NCBI GenBank assembly: GCA_027314515.1
Contig: DAHVAR010000249.1
Coordinates: forward strand, 1 to 36,801
Length of the DNA stretch: 36,801 bases
Direction of reading: 5' to 3'
DNA from: Actinomycetota bacterium
Lineage (GTDB): Bacteria > Actinomycetota > Actinomycetes > Streptosporangiales > Streptosporangiaceae
The translations under genes and the position numbers were made by a program. Positions 8,415 through 17,248 of this stretch are shown here, in pieces (position 1 is the first letter of the stretch; each line of letters starts with the position of its first letter). Under the pieces are notes generated by a model, which worked only from the letters and a program-made list of their open reading frames with translations, was not told the DNA's origin and ran no database searches.

Positions 8415-9758
8415 TCATCCAGCTGCCCCGACCATCAGGTTGGTAGGCACCGTGCCGATCTGCTTGGGGTTAGAACCCTCGGTCAGCGCGACGAACGGCG
8501 CGGCGATGTTGTGGTACTTGTCCAGCGTGATCGTCCCGAGTGCGCCGACATACTGGATCTGCTTGCCCTCCGCGATGGCCTTCTTGCCCGCGGCGAAGTT
8601 GGTCACGACTACCTTCCCGGCGCCCGGCTCGGTCAGCCCCATGATGTACTTGTTGAAGACCGCTGGCTTGGTCGAGTGCGCCTCCAGCATGGCGAGGGCA
8701 ACCAGGTTCGATGCGTCGTAGTAGGAGAGCGTGAACGGGTCGTTGAGGTACTGCTTGTAGTCGGGCACCTGCGAGGCCACCGCGCTCAGCGACGTGCTGA
8801 ACGCCTTCCAGCCCGGCACGGTGGACGCAGGCGTCGCCGACTCGAACGCCGTGAAGCTGCCCAGCGCCTTCGCACCGATAGCGCCCGTGACGGCCGTGAT
8901 CCAGCCGGGCTCCTCCTCGGTCTCCACGACATAGACCGGGGGCAGCTTGCCCATCTGCTGCACGAGCTCGGCCAGGAACGTCGCCGATTCCGGCGCGCCC
9001 GCGTCGTAGAAGATGACCTGCGGGTGCGAGGCCGCGACCTGCGCTGCTTCCGTGCTGTACGACGGCTGCCCGGGGGTGAGGCTGACGCTGGCCACGATCG
9101 AGCCGCCGAGGGCCTTGAACCCGGACTGTGAGGCCGGGCCGTCGGCCTGCGCCTGGCTACCGCTGGCGAATACCGCTGCCGCGCGAGTGTATCCGTGGTC
9201 CTTCGCCCACGCCGCCATCGCGTAGCCCTCGTCAGCGTCCGGTGGCACCAGCCGCCAGAAGTACGGGTTCGTCTGGTGGTCGTACTGCGAATCGCCGCTC
9301 ATCGGGAACGACGGCAGCTTCGCCTGCTCGAGGATGCCCATGACAGACAGGATCTCGTCCGAGCTGGGGCCGAGCACAGCCACCACGTTGGAACTGTTGG
9401 CGACGAGCGCGTTCGCGGCCGGCACGGCGTCCTGCGGGTCGCCGCGCGTGTCCGAGCTGGTGCACTCGAGCTGGTGGCCGAGCACGCCGCCGGCCGCGTT
9501 GATGAGATGCACGGCCGGGTAGCAGCCCGACAGCGCGAGCGGCCCGTACGATGCGTCGGATCCGCTGAACGGGTCGAGCGCGACAAAGTCGAGCTTGCCG
9601 CTGGCCGAACCCGAGCCACCGCTCGCGGACGAGCCCGGCGAACTGCCACAGGCCGCGAGGGTCAATGCGCCGACGGCGGCCGACGCCACCAGGGCCGCCA
9701 GGTGTCTCTTGCCGTGGGCGGGCCGGCGCGGGCCGGCATTGTGCTGCGATAGTCTCAC
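8415..9758 (-). CDS. ABC transporter substrate-binding lipoprotein (periplasmic-binding type 1, LivK-like)
   Basis: A 447-residue secreted lipoprotein. The N-terminus has a basic stretch, a hydrophobic core and a lipobox L-A-A-C with Cys37 as the lipidation site, followed by a Ser/Gly linker to about residue 53. The mature part follows the two-lobe Peripla_BP_6 fold used by Leu/Ile/Val, amide and urea receptors; AALDP-like and GPSSDE segments line the first lobe. The ligand cannot be inferred from sequence. The start is GTG at 9758, with GGAAAGGA upstream. This is the first gene of the importer operon and is preceded by a 557-base regulatory region. Confidence 0.9.
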   Translation of the reverse strand: MRLSQHNAGPRRPAHGKRHLAALVASAAVGALTLAACGSSPGSSASGGSGSASGKLDFVALDPFSGSDASYGPLALSGCYPAVHLINAAGGVLGHQLECTSSDTRGDPQDAVPAANALVANSSNVVAVLGPSSDEILSVMGILEQAKLPSFPMSGDSQYDHQTNPYFWRLVPPDADEGYAMAAWAKDHGYTRAAAVFASGSQAQADGPASQSGFKALGGSIVASVSLTPGQPSYSTEAAQVAASHPQVIFYDAGAPESATFLAELVQQMGKLPPVYVVETEEEPGWITAVTGAIGAKALGSFTAFESATPASTVPGWKAFSTSLSAVASQVPDYKQYLNDPFTLSYYDASNLVALAMLEAHSTKPAVFNKYIMGLTEPGAGKVVVTNFAAGKKAIAEGKQIQYVGALGTITLDKYHNIAAPFVALTEGSNPKQIGTVPTNLMVGAAG

Positions 9759-9934
9759 GTTGTCCGCGTCCTTTCCCTCAGCTGGGGGATTGTCGGAGGC
9801 TTGTGCCTGCCATGACGGCGACAGGGGGGAAGGCCAGCCGAGACGGGCACTGCCGCGGTCTCAGCTGCCTCTCCTGTCCGCCGCTCGTTCGCTGTTTGGC
9901 GGAAAGACTGCGCCACCCTGCCGGGAGGCGTCCA

Positions 9935-9948
9935 TGTACACAGTGCAC
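9935..9948 (+). promoter_or_regulatory. Candidate operator, motif TGTA-N4-RTGCAC (copy 1)
   Basis: TGTACACAGTGCAC, within the common context GTCCATGTACA. It lies about 180 bases upstream of the binding-protein start. The same ten fixed positions occur at the PucR-type gene (17802-17815). Confidence 0.45.
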
Positions 9949-10160
9949 GTCTCCACGGCTGCAGCGTGGGCGCGGCGCCCAACCCTGGCAGGTGGCACGA
10001 TGTGCCGCGGGCTGGCACCCGCGCAGGCCGGGCCTGGCCGCGGGCGCTGGAGCGCTGGTTGAGCACGCCGGACCTCCTGCCTGCCGCGCGTTGGGAAGCC
10101 GGTCTACTGCCGGCCGGTTCTTGTTGGTCTAGCGTCGGGTCGGTCGGCTTGCGCGGTCCA

Positions 10161-10174
10161 TGTACAAGATGCAC
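10161..10174 (+). promoter_or_regulatory. Candidate operator, motif TGTA-N4-RTGCAC (copy 2)
   Basis: TGTACAAGATGCAC, again preceded by GTCCA as in copy 1. It lies 403 bases upstream of the binding-protein start and about 140 bases from the end of the DUF1275 gene. Confidence 0.42.
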
Positions 10175-10315
10175 ACATAGCTCGGTCGGTAGTAGGCGGT
10201 CTGCTGTCAGACGGGCAGATCGGTCTCAGGGGCTGGCCCCGCCCGCGATGGCGGCGGATCCGGCTGCGGTCGACGCTGGCCGCTACATCGCCGGAACGTG
10301 GTGGCTGCTGAGATC

Positions 10316-11044
10316 TTAGTGACTGGAGAGGCTGGTGGTGACTAGCCGGCTCGGTTCGCCGGTCCGGGCACTCGGCCACCAGCGGCTGGCGGTGAGTATC
10401 ACGCTGGCCAGGGCAGCGAGCTGAAGGAGCGGGACGAGCCGCGGCGCGAACAGGACGCCTGCGGCGGCAGCCGCGGCGCCCGCCAGCATGGCGCCGATGA
10501 TCCAGAGGCTGCGCGCCACATGACTCACCGGCCGGCCGGAAGCCAGGCTGGTGACCACGGTCGTCAGCGTGCCGGTCATGTAGGTCGTGGACAGGCCCTT
10601 CACGCCGAAGCGGTTGATCGCCGTGCTCTGCAGCCCGAGTGCCACCGCATTCAGCATCAGCAGGCCGACTTGGCCGGGGCGGCTCGGGTGGCCGCCGGCC
10701 CACTCCCAGCCAGCCGCATAGACGGCGACGACGCAGATCTCGGCGATCAGGGTGCGGGTGACCGCCCGCGGCCAGACCGGATCGCCGGCGCGCGGCTCGC
10801 CCGCCAGGCGCGCTCCGGCCGCCGTCCCCGCGATATAGGAGAAGATGGCCGCGGCAGTCAGCACCGCCAGGCCCGGCTTAGCGACCGACATGCCGAGCAG
10901 CACCAGGTTTCCGGTCATCACGCTGGTGAACGCCCCGCCGAGGGCGAGGAAGCCGATTGCGTCGGTGGCGCCGCTGTTGAGCGCCAGGGCCACGATCAGC
11001 GTGTCCCGCGCCCGGATGCCTGCAGCGGCACGGGAGGTCCTCAT
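10316..11044 (-). CDS. DUF1275 (YoaK) family membrane protein
   Basis: A 242-residue membrane protein with about six hydrophobic helices. The family signature is seen at residues 24-52: a conserved SGATDAIGFLALGG block followed by TSVMTGNLVLLG. A second copy of the TGTL-type motif occurs near residue 155 (YMTGTLTTVVT). The biochemical role of the family is not established. AAGGGA precedes the ATG. It is transcribed in the same direction as the importer operon but separated by over 500 bases, so it is probably an independent unit. Confidence 0.8.
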   Translation of the reverse strand: MRTSRAAAGIRARDTLIVALALNSGATDAIGFLALGGAFTSVMTGNLVLLGMSVAKPGLAVLTAAAIFSYIAGTAAGARLAGEPRAGDPVWPRAVTRTLIAEICVVAVYAAGWEWAGGHPSRPGQVGLLMLNAVALGLQSTAINRFGVKGLSTTYMTGTLTTVVTSLASGRPVSHVARSLWIIGAMLAGAAAAAAGVLFAPRLVPLLQLAALASVILTASRWWPSARTGEPSRLVTTSLSSH

Positions 11045-11124
11045 CTACGTCCCTTCAGTTAGCGCGGCCTTCCGGCCGCCGGTGCGGTTCTCCGGTGTTA
11101 TCGGCCGGCGAGAAGATCACCCTC

Positions 11125-11138
11125 GTGCATGGTGCATA
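11125..11138 (-). promoter_or_regulatory. Weak third-type copy of the shared operator motif
   Basis: Plus-strand GTGCATGGTGCATA resembles the reverse of the motif (GTGCAY-N4-TACA) with two mismatches. It lies 128-141 bases before the di-iron oxidase start. The overlapping GTGCAT/GTGCAT direct repeat makes chance resemblance possible. Confidence 0.25.
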
Positions 11139-11265
11139 GCGACTCACATCGAATCATGTGCGGTCTCACCCTGGGAAGCCAGCCGCCGGCTGTCTTAGTT
11201 TCGTGGAGTCAGGACCCCCGGCGGCAGACGGCGGGGTCGCTCGCGCAGGCACGGAAGGTGATCAT

Positions 11266-12018
11266 ATGGCCGCGCTCCTTTCCAAGGATGAGTTCCGCAC
11301 GGCGCTGCAGGACGCGATCAAAGGCCGCGAGGCCAAGAACGCCTCGTTCAGCCAGGCCTGGGCGGATGGGAAGCTCAAGCGCCATCACTTCGCGCGCTGG
11401 GCCGAGAACCACTACCACTACGTGGGGCCGTTCGCCGACTATCTAGGCTACATCTACGCCAACACTCCGGATGAGAACACGTTCGCCAAGGACTTCCTGC
11501 TGCAGAACATGTACGAGGAGGAGCTGGCAGACATCCGGCACACCGATCTGCTGATCCGGTTCGCCGAGGCCTGCGGGACCACCAGGGCGCAGATTGAAGA
11601 CCCGAACAGCATGAATGCGGTCACCCGCGGCCTGCAGGCGTGGTGCTACGCCATGGCCATGCGCGAGCACTTCGTGGTCGCGACAGCGGCACTGGTTGTC
11701 GGCCTGGAGTCGCAGGTGCCCAGCATCTACAAGAAGCAGATCGTCCCGCTGCGCGAGGTCTACGGCTTCACCGAGGACGAGATCGAGTTCTTCTCGCTGC
11801 ACATCACCTCCGACGAGGTGCACGGCGAGCGCGGCTACCAGATCGTGCTCGACAACGCCACCACGCCCGAGCTGCAGCAGCGCTGCCTGCAGTTCGTCCG
11901 GTGGGGCGCCGAGATGCGGTTCGCCTACACCAAGGCGCTCTACGACACCTACGTCGCGCCTGACGAGGACGGCCTTGCGCCAGTCTCAGCCGGAACCGAG
12001 GGATGGGGAAGCGTCTGA
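11266..12018 (+). CDS. Haem-oxygenase-like di-iron oxidase (TenA/PqqC/CADD-type iron-containing redox enzyme)
   Basis: A 250-residue all-helical protein. The six ligands expected for a CADD-type dinuclear iron site are all present with matching spacing: Glu85-x6-His92, Glu148, and His179-x3-Asp183-x2-His186. Family members use O2 to hydroxylate, desaturate or cleave amino-acid- or fatty-acid-like substrates. The ATG at 11266 has GAAGG upstream; longer frames reach back into non-conserved sequence. It opens an operon with two Rieske ferredoxins and a ferredoxin reductase, which would deliver the electrons that such enzymes need to form the diferrous state. Substrate not identifiable from sequence. 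Confidence 0.85.
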   Translation: MAALLSKDEFRTALQDAIKGREAKNASFSQAWADGKLKRHHFARWAENHYHYVGPFADYLGYIYANTPDENTFAKDFLLQNMYEEELADIRHTDLLIRFAEACGTTRAQIEDPNSMNAVTRGLQAWCYAMAMREHFVVATAALVVGLESQVPSIYKKQIVPLREVYGFTEDEIEFFSLHITSDEVHGERGYQIVLDNATTPELQQRCLQFVRWGAEMRFAYTKALYDTYVAPDEDGLAPVSAGTEGWGSV

Positions 12019-12072
12019 CCGGCGCCGTCCGGCGCTGCGGCAGGCTGCGGCGGACCGGGGCCAGGAGGCGCG

Positions 12073-12453
12073 ATGGGTGAGTGGGTGCAGGTCGCCGACC
12101 TGGCCGAGCTGGCCCGCCGCAAGCGCAAGCTGGTGATGGTGGGCGGCGAGGACATCGCCCTGTTCCTGATCGACGGCCAGGTGTACGCCCTGCGCGATAC
12201 CTGCATCCATAAGCAGCGGTCGCTGAGCAAGGGCGTGGTGCTGCGTGGCCGCGTCATCTGCCCCGGCCATCAGTGGGCCTTCGATCCCGCGACCGGGCAA
12301 GTCGACGACCAGGAGCAGTGTCAGCCGACCTACGACGTGCTAGTCGAGAACGACAAGGTGTATGTCGGCCCGGCCCGGCGGCTCGGCGGTACCGGGCGGG
12401 CGACCGGCGGCGAAGGGCAGTACGAGCTGTCGCCGTCACCCGCGCAGCCGTGA
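12073..12453 (+). CDS. Rieske-type [2Fe-2S] ferredoxin
   Basis: A 126-residue electron carrier. The cluster ligands are Cys44-x-His46 and Cys63-x2-His66, in a CIH and CPGH context typical of oxygenase ferredoxins. The C-terminal 25 residues are a Gly-rich extension. A perfect AGGAGG precedes the ATG. Placement between the di-iron oxidase and the ferredoxin reductase suggests it passes electrons from reductase to oxidase. Confidence 0.92.
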   Translation: MGEWVQVADLAELARRKRKLVMVGGEDIALFLIDGQVYALRDTCIHKQRSLSKGVVLRGRVICPGHQWAFDPATGQVDDQEQCQPTYDVLVENDKVYVGPARRLGGTGRATGGEGQYELSPSPAQP

Positions 12454-12484
12454 CCGGTGGCACGCAAGGCGAAAGGCAGTTCAC

Positions 12485-13732
12485 GTGATCGAGGCTGTGG
12501 CCACCATCGGCGCCGGCCAGGCCGCAGCCGTGGCGGTCAGGACGCTGCGGCGCGCCGGATTCGAGGGCCGGATCGAGATGATCGGCGACGAACCGGACCG
12601 TCCGTACCAGCGGCCGCCGCTGTCTAAGGAGTACCTGGCAAGCGGCGACGACGAGGGGCTGTTCCTCCTCCCCGAGCACTGGTGCGAGGAGAACGACGTC
12701 CGGCTGCGGCTCGGCCAGCCGGCGGTACGTATCTCGCCTGCCGACGCCGGAGTCGAGCTCGCCGACGGAACGCTGGTGGCGGCCGACGCGGTGCTGGTGG
12801 CCACCGGCGGACGGCCGCGGCGGCTGCCGGCGGCTGCCGGGGAGCGGATCTGCTATCTGCGCACGATCGCCGACAGCGACCGGCTCCGCTCGCACCTGCG
12901 CCCCGGCGCGCGGCTGATCGTGGTCGGCGGCGGCTTCATCGGCGCCGAGGTAGCCGCCACTGCCCGGGGCCTCGGCTGCCAGGTCACCGTGGTCGAGGCG
13001 CTCGCGGTGCCGCTGCTGCCGGTGCTCGGCCCGGCAGTCGGCGCGGCGTGCGCCAGGCTGCACCAGGCGCACGGGGTGGACCTGCGGCTGGCGGAGTCGG
13101 TCGCCGAGGTGAGCGAGAGCACCGCCGGGGTGGTGGTGACCACCAGCAGCGGGGCGCGGATCGAGGGCGACGTGCTGGTTGTCGGCATCGGCTGCGAGCC
13201 CAACGTGGAGGTGGCGGCCCGGTCTGGCCTGGCGGTCGGCAACGGGGTCATCGTCGACGAGCACTGCCGCACCTCTGTCCCCAACGTCCTCGCGGCCGGC
13301 GACATCGCCAGCCACTGGCACCCGCTGTTCGGCGAGCGGATGCGGGTGGAGCATTTCGACAACGCCAGCAAGCAAGCGGCAGCCGCCGCCCGCTGCTTGC
13401 TCGGCCGCGGCGGCCCGTACGCCGACCCGCATTGGTTCTGGTCCGACCAGTACGACGTCAGCCTGCAGTACGCGGGCCATGCCAGCGGAGCTGACGAGCT
13501 AGTCGTCCGCGGCTCGCTGGACGATCTGGATTTCTGCGCTTTCTACCTGCGCGACGGGCTGATCCGGGCGGCCTTCGGCGTGGACCGGGGAGCCGAGGTG
13601 ATGGCAGCCAAGGAGCTGATAGCCGGCCAGGTCCGGGTGCCGGCGGGCGTGCTCGCGGATGAGGACGCCGACCTAGCCGAGCTTGCCGAGGCGGCGCTGC
13701 TCGATGAGTCCCTTGAGGAGGAACTGGCATGA
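12485..13732 (+). CDS. FAD-dependent ferredoxin reductase (pyridine nucleotide-disulfide oxidoreductase family)
   Basis: A 415-residue flavoprotein that would take electrons from NAD(P)H to the Rieske ferredoxins. The FAD-binding G-x-G-x2-A lies at 9-14, the hallmark YQRPPLSKEYL at 41-51, the ATG motif at 106-108 and the NAD(P)H-binding GGGFIGAE at 148-155. AAGD near residue 278 closes the FAD site, and the C-terminal domain is reductase-type. The GTG at 12485 is chosen: GAAAGG lies upstream and the protein then begins at its first beta strand. The stop overlaps the aldehyde dehydrogenase start (ATGA). Confidence 0.92.
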   Translation: MIEAVATIGAGQAAAVAVRTLRRAGFEGRIEMIGDEPDRPYQRPPLSKEYLASGDDEGLFLLPEHWCEENDVRLRLGQPAVRISPADAGVELADGTLVAADAVLVATGGRPRRLPAAAGERICYLRTIADSDRLRSHLRPGARLIVVGGGFIGAEVAATARGLGCQVTVVEALAVPLLPVLGPAVGAACARLHQAHGVDLRLAESVAEVSESTAGVVVTTSSGARIEGDVLVVGIGCEPNVEVAARSGLAVGNGVIVDEHCRTSVPNVLAAGDIASHWHPLFGERMRVEHFDNASKQAAAAARCLLGRGGPYADPHWFWSDQYDVSLQYAGHASGADELVVRGSLDDLDFCAFYLRDGLIRAAFGVDRGAEVMAAKELIAGQVRVPAGVLADEDADLAELAEAALLDESLEEELA

Positions 13733-15174
13733 ATCCCGTGAAGGGCAACTTCATCGCGGGCGAGTGGACCGGATCGGCGAGCGGGCGGACCGCCGAGCGG
13801 CGCAATCCCGCCGACGAGCGCGAGGTGGTCAGCGTAGCGCCCGACTCGACCGCCGACGATGCCCGTGCCGCTGTGGGTGCCGTCAGCGACGGCTACCGGG
13901 AGTGGGCCCGGCGCAGCCCGGAAGCGAGGGCCAGGGCGCTGGAGCGGGCTGCTGACATCATGGAACGCGGCGCGGACCAGCTAGCCGTGGAGCTGGTGAG
14001 GGAAGAGGGCAAGACGCTGAGCGAGGCCCGGATGGAGTCCACCAGGACCCCGGCGAACCTGCGGTTCTACGCGGGCGAGGCGCTGCGCCTGGCCGGCCAG
14101 ACCTTCCAGCCGGCCGGCGAGGGCCTGGTCTTCAGCTCACGGGAGCCGGTGGGGGTGGTGGTCGCCATCACCCCGTGGAACTTCCCGCTCAACATCGCGG
14201 CCCGCAAACTTGGCCCGGCGCTTGCCGCCGGCAACGGGGTGGTGTTCAAGCCGAGCGAGGTGACGCCGCTGATGGGCCAGCGGCTGGTGGAGGCGCTGCT
14301 CGAGGGCGGTGTCCCGGCCGGCGCGCTCGCCCTCGTGCAAGGCGGCGCTGAGGCCGGGGCCGCGCTGGTCGACGACGAACGGGTGGGGGCGGTCACGTTC
14401 ACCGGGTCGTACCTGGTCGGCTCGGCCATTCACCGGGCCGCCGGCCCGGCCAAGCGCTGCCAGCTCGAGATGGGCGGCAAGAACGCGGTAGTAGTGCTGG
14501 ACGACGCCGACCTGGACCAGGCCGCTGACATCATCGACCGCGGCGCGTTCGGCCTGTCCGGCCAGGCCTGCACGGGAACCAGCCGGGTGATCGTGCACGA
14601 CGCCGTGCACGAAGAACTGCTCAAGCGGCTGCTCGAGCGGGCCCGGCGGCGCCGGCTAGGTAACGGGCTGGACGACGGCGTCGACTTCGGGCCGCTCGCC
14701 ACCCGCGGCCAGCTCGAAAAGGTCCACCGTTACCTGGAGAAAGCGATCGCCGACGGCGGTCGGCTGCAAAGCGGCGACGAGCCGCTGCCGGACGCCCTCG
14801 CGGCCGGCTATTTCGCCCGGCCCGCCATCTTCACCGACGTCGAGTCCTCCTCACGGCTGGCCCAGCAGGAGGTATTCGGTCCCGTGCTGAGCATGCACCG
14901 GGCCAGCTCGTTCGAGGAGGCGGTCGAGATTGCCAACCACAGCGAGTACGGTTTGTCGGCCGGCATCGTGACCGGCAGCCTGGAGCGGGCGCTGCGCTTC
15001 GCGCGGGAGGTAGAGGCCGGGGTGGTGAAGGTCAACCAGCCCACCACCGGTGTCGCCATCAACGCGCCGTTCGGCGGCATCAAGCACTCCAGCAGCCAGA
15101 CCTACAAGGAGCAGGCAGGCGACACGATGATGAAGTTCTACACCATCGACAAGACCGTCTACATCGGTACGTGA
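13729..15174 (+). CDS. NAD(P)-dependent aldehyde dehydrogenase
   Basis: A 481-residue ALDH superfamily enzyme oxidising an aldehyde to the acid. Visible residues are Asn151 (PWNFP oxyanion motif), Lys174 (KPSE, cofactor), Glu247 (ELEMGG-type motif, here QLEMGGKN) and nucleophile Cys281 in GQACTGTSR. The ending, with GGIKHSSS and FYTIDKTVY, resembles the branch with 2,5-dioxovalerate/semialdehyde dehydrogenases, so a carboxylated aldehyde is plausible. It is translationally coupled to the reductase upstream (ATGA) and to the second Rieske gene downstream (GTGA), tying aldehyde oxidation to the oxidase reaction. Confidence 0.92.
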   Translation: MNPVKGNFIAGEWTGSASGRTAERRNPADEREVVSVAPDSTADDARAAVGAVSDGYREWARRSPEARARALERAADIMERGADQLAVELVREEGKTLSEARMESTRTPANLRFYAGEALRLAGQTFQPAGEGLVFSSREPVGVVVAITPWNFPLNIAARKLGPALAAGNGVVFKPSEVTPLMGQRLVEALLEGGVPAGALALVQGGAEAGAALVDDERVGAVTFTGSYLVGSAIHRAAGPAKRCQLEMGGKNAVVVLDDADLDQAADIIDRGAFGLSGQACTGTSRVIVHDAVHEELLKRLLERARRRRLGNGLDDGVDFGPLATRGQLEKVHRYLEKAIADGGRLQSGDEPLPDALAAGYFARPAIFTDVESSSRLAQQEVFGPVLSMHRASSFEEAVEIANHSEYGLSAGIVTGSLERALRFAREVEAGVVKVNQPTTGVAINAPFGGIKHSSSQTYKEQAGDTMMKFYTIDKTVYIGT

Positions 15175-15614
15175 GCGGGCGCGACATGATCGAGAGTGAC
15201 AGCGCCGGGAGCGACGCGGCGGACGGGCAGGCGGGCGGGGGCCGGGAGTTCATCCGGGTCGCCCGCTCGGGCCAGGTGCCGGAAGGCTGGGTGCGGCGCT
15301 TTTACGCCGGCGAGGTCGAGTTGTGCGTGGCCAGGCTGCGCGGCAAGGTATACGCGACCACCAACTATTGCTCGCACCTGGACTGCCTGCTGTCGGCTGG
15401 CAAGCTGGTCGACGACGGGATCGGCTGCTCGTGCCACGGCAGCGTATTCGATCTGGAGACTGGCGAAGCGGTCTACCCGCCGGCGACCGAGCCGATCCGC
15501 ACGTTCCCGGTCCAGGAGACCAGCGGCGAGATCTTCGTCGGCATCGCCCCCGGCGACGCCGGCCAGTCAGGCCCGCGCCGGCGGCCGCGAGTCGCAGGCC
15601 CCGGAACGTTGTGA
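15171..15614 (+). CDS. Second Rieske-type [2Fe-2S] ferredoxin
   Basis: A 147-residue protein with Rieske ligands Cys67-x-His69 and Cys86-x2-His89. It differs from the first ferredoxin in having SCHG instead of PGHQ around the second ligand pair and an N-terminal extension of about 25 polar residues. The GTG at 15171 overlaps the dehydrogenase stop; an ATG at 15186 is an alternative. Two Rieske proteins in one operon suggest either a second redox partner or a split role with the first. Confidence 0.88.
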   Translation: MSGRDMIESDSAGSDAADGQAGGGREFIRVARSGQVPEGWVRRFYAGEVELCVARLRGKVYATTNYCSHLDCLLSAGKLVDDGIGCSCHGSVFDLETGEAVYPPATEPIRTFPVQETSGEIFVGIAPGDAGQSGPRRRPRVAGPGTL

Positions 15615-17223
15615 CCGAGCGCGGCCCGGACTGGCCAGCCCGGCCGGCGGCGCTGGCCGGCGAGCACATGGCGGCGGCCAGCCACCCGGCGGTCGCCGCC
15701 GTGGGATCACAGGTACTGGCGGGCGGCGGCAACGCCATTGACGCCACCCTCGCGATGGCGGCTATGTGCTGGGTCGCCCTGCCCGGCCAGTGCGGCGTCG
15801 GCGGCGATGCGTTCGCGCTGATCCGGGAGCCGGACGGCGCGGTGTGGACGGTCGGGGGCAGCGGCTTCGGCCCGGACGGCGCCGATCCGGGCTTCTACCG
15901 CGAGCTGGGCCTGCCGACGATCCCACTGCGGGGCCCGCTGGCCGTCGCCGTGCCGGGCGCCATGGCCGCAGTGGCCGCGCTGCACGCAACCGGTGCCACC
16001 CGGCCGCTTTCGGAACTCTGGCTGGCCGCGGTCCGCGCGGCCGAGCGAGGGCTGCCCTGCACCGCGAAGACTCGCGCCGACATCATCGAGCACGCCGCTG
16101 ACCTCGCCGACGACGACGGCGCCCGCCAGTCCTTCCTGCCCGGCGGTCGCGCGCCGGAGACCGGGGAAGCGCTCAGGCAGGACCAGCTCGCGACATCGAT
16201 GCGGCTGCTTGCGGCCGACCCCGCCGCGTTCTACCGCGGCAGCCTTGCCGAGCGGGCCGTCTCGGCGCTGCGAGCAGGCGGCGCCCCGTTTAGCGGGCAG
16301 GAGTGGGAGGCGTGCGGCGAGGCCGCCATCGGGCCCGCGCTGACCGGCGGCTACGGCGGCCTCGTCCTGCACCAGACACCGCCGCCGTCGGCGGGCTGGA
16401 TGGTCGTGCAGCAGGCGGCCCTGTGCGACGGCGAGCTGGCGGGGATGTCGTGGCTGAGTGCCGCCGCGGTGCACTGGCTCGCGGCCGCCGCTCGGCGCGC
16501 GTTCGCCGATCGCTACGAGCGCTGCGGCAGCGACAGCCCCGGCTGGCGCGAACTGCTCACCGAGGTGGCGGTGGCGCAGGCCAGGCGGCAGCTGCGGGCC
16601 AAAATCGCCGCTCCGGCGGCCGGCCTGGTGGCCGACGGCGACACCACCTCAACCGTGGCCGTGGACGGCCACGGCCGGGCGGTGAGCTTCATCCACTCGC
16701 TCGCATTCACCTTCGGCGCCCGGATGACCATCCCCGGCACCGGGATCATGCTGAACAACCGGCTGGGCCGGGGGCCTACCTGCTGTCCGGCCACCCCAAC
16801 GAGGTGCGGCCCCGGCGGCGACCGCTGCACACGCTGAACGCCTGGCTGCTGACCGACCAGGCGGGGCGGCTGCGCCATGTCGGCAATACCCCTGGCGGCG
16901 ACGGCCAGGTGCAGTGGAACATGCAGCTGATCTCGCACCTGGCCGATCACGGCCTCGACCCGCAGCAGGCGGTGTCCGCCCCCAGGTTCACCGCCTTCCC
17001 CGGCAGCGACGCGAACGTGATCGGCGCACCGGCCGAGCTGCGCTGCGAATCCCGGCTCGGGGATGCGGTCCTGGCCGGGCTCCGGCAGCTCGGCGAGCAG
17101 GTGCGCACACTCGGCCCATGGGAGGCGGGCGGCTCGGCGCTGGTGATCTCCGCAGACCACGACCGGGGCTGCCTGGCCGGCGGAGCCGATCCCCGGCAGG
17201 AGGGGGTGGCGCTTGGGGTGTGA
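15611..17223 (+). pseudogene. Gamma-glutamyltransferase-like N-terminal nucleophile hydrolase, interrupted by a frameshift
   Basis: Member of the gamma-glutamyltransferase superfamily, whose enzymes self-cleave ahead of a Thr and transfer or hydrolyse gamma-glutamyl groups. Here Asp344-Thr345 (DTTSTVAVD) is the predicted cleavage site and nucleophile. The frame is intact from GTG 15611, overlapping the previous stop, to the NNRLGRG motif, then shifts at a run of five G (16770-16774). Adding one G restores AYLLSGHPNEV and the rest of the small subunit to 17223, giving 537 residues, a normal length. As written, the product would stop at 16837. It may be a true lesion or a base-calling error in the G run. 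Confidence 0.82.
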
Positions 17224-17248
17224 GCGGGCTCGCCTCCCGCCCCGTGCG

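Larger units (their letters stand above)
9759..10315. other. Regulatory intergenic region upstream of the importer operon
   Basis: No credible gene lies in these 557 bases; the short frames on both strands have no recognisable homology. The region holds two copies of a shared motif (9935-9948 and 10161-10174). The minus-strand leader of the importer operon would start in the proximal part. A clear -35/-10 pair was not found. Confidence 0.5.

Noticed and set aside
9755-10174. A 139-codon minus-strand frame upstream of the importer genes
   Set aside because: Arg/Ala/Pro-rich with no family resemblance or ribosome site; it overlaps the binding-protein start and contains the shared operator motifs.
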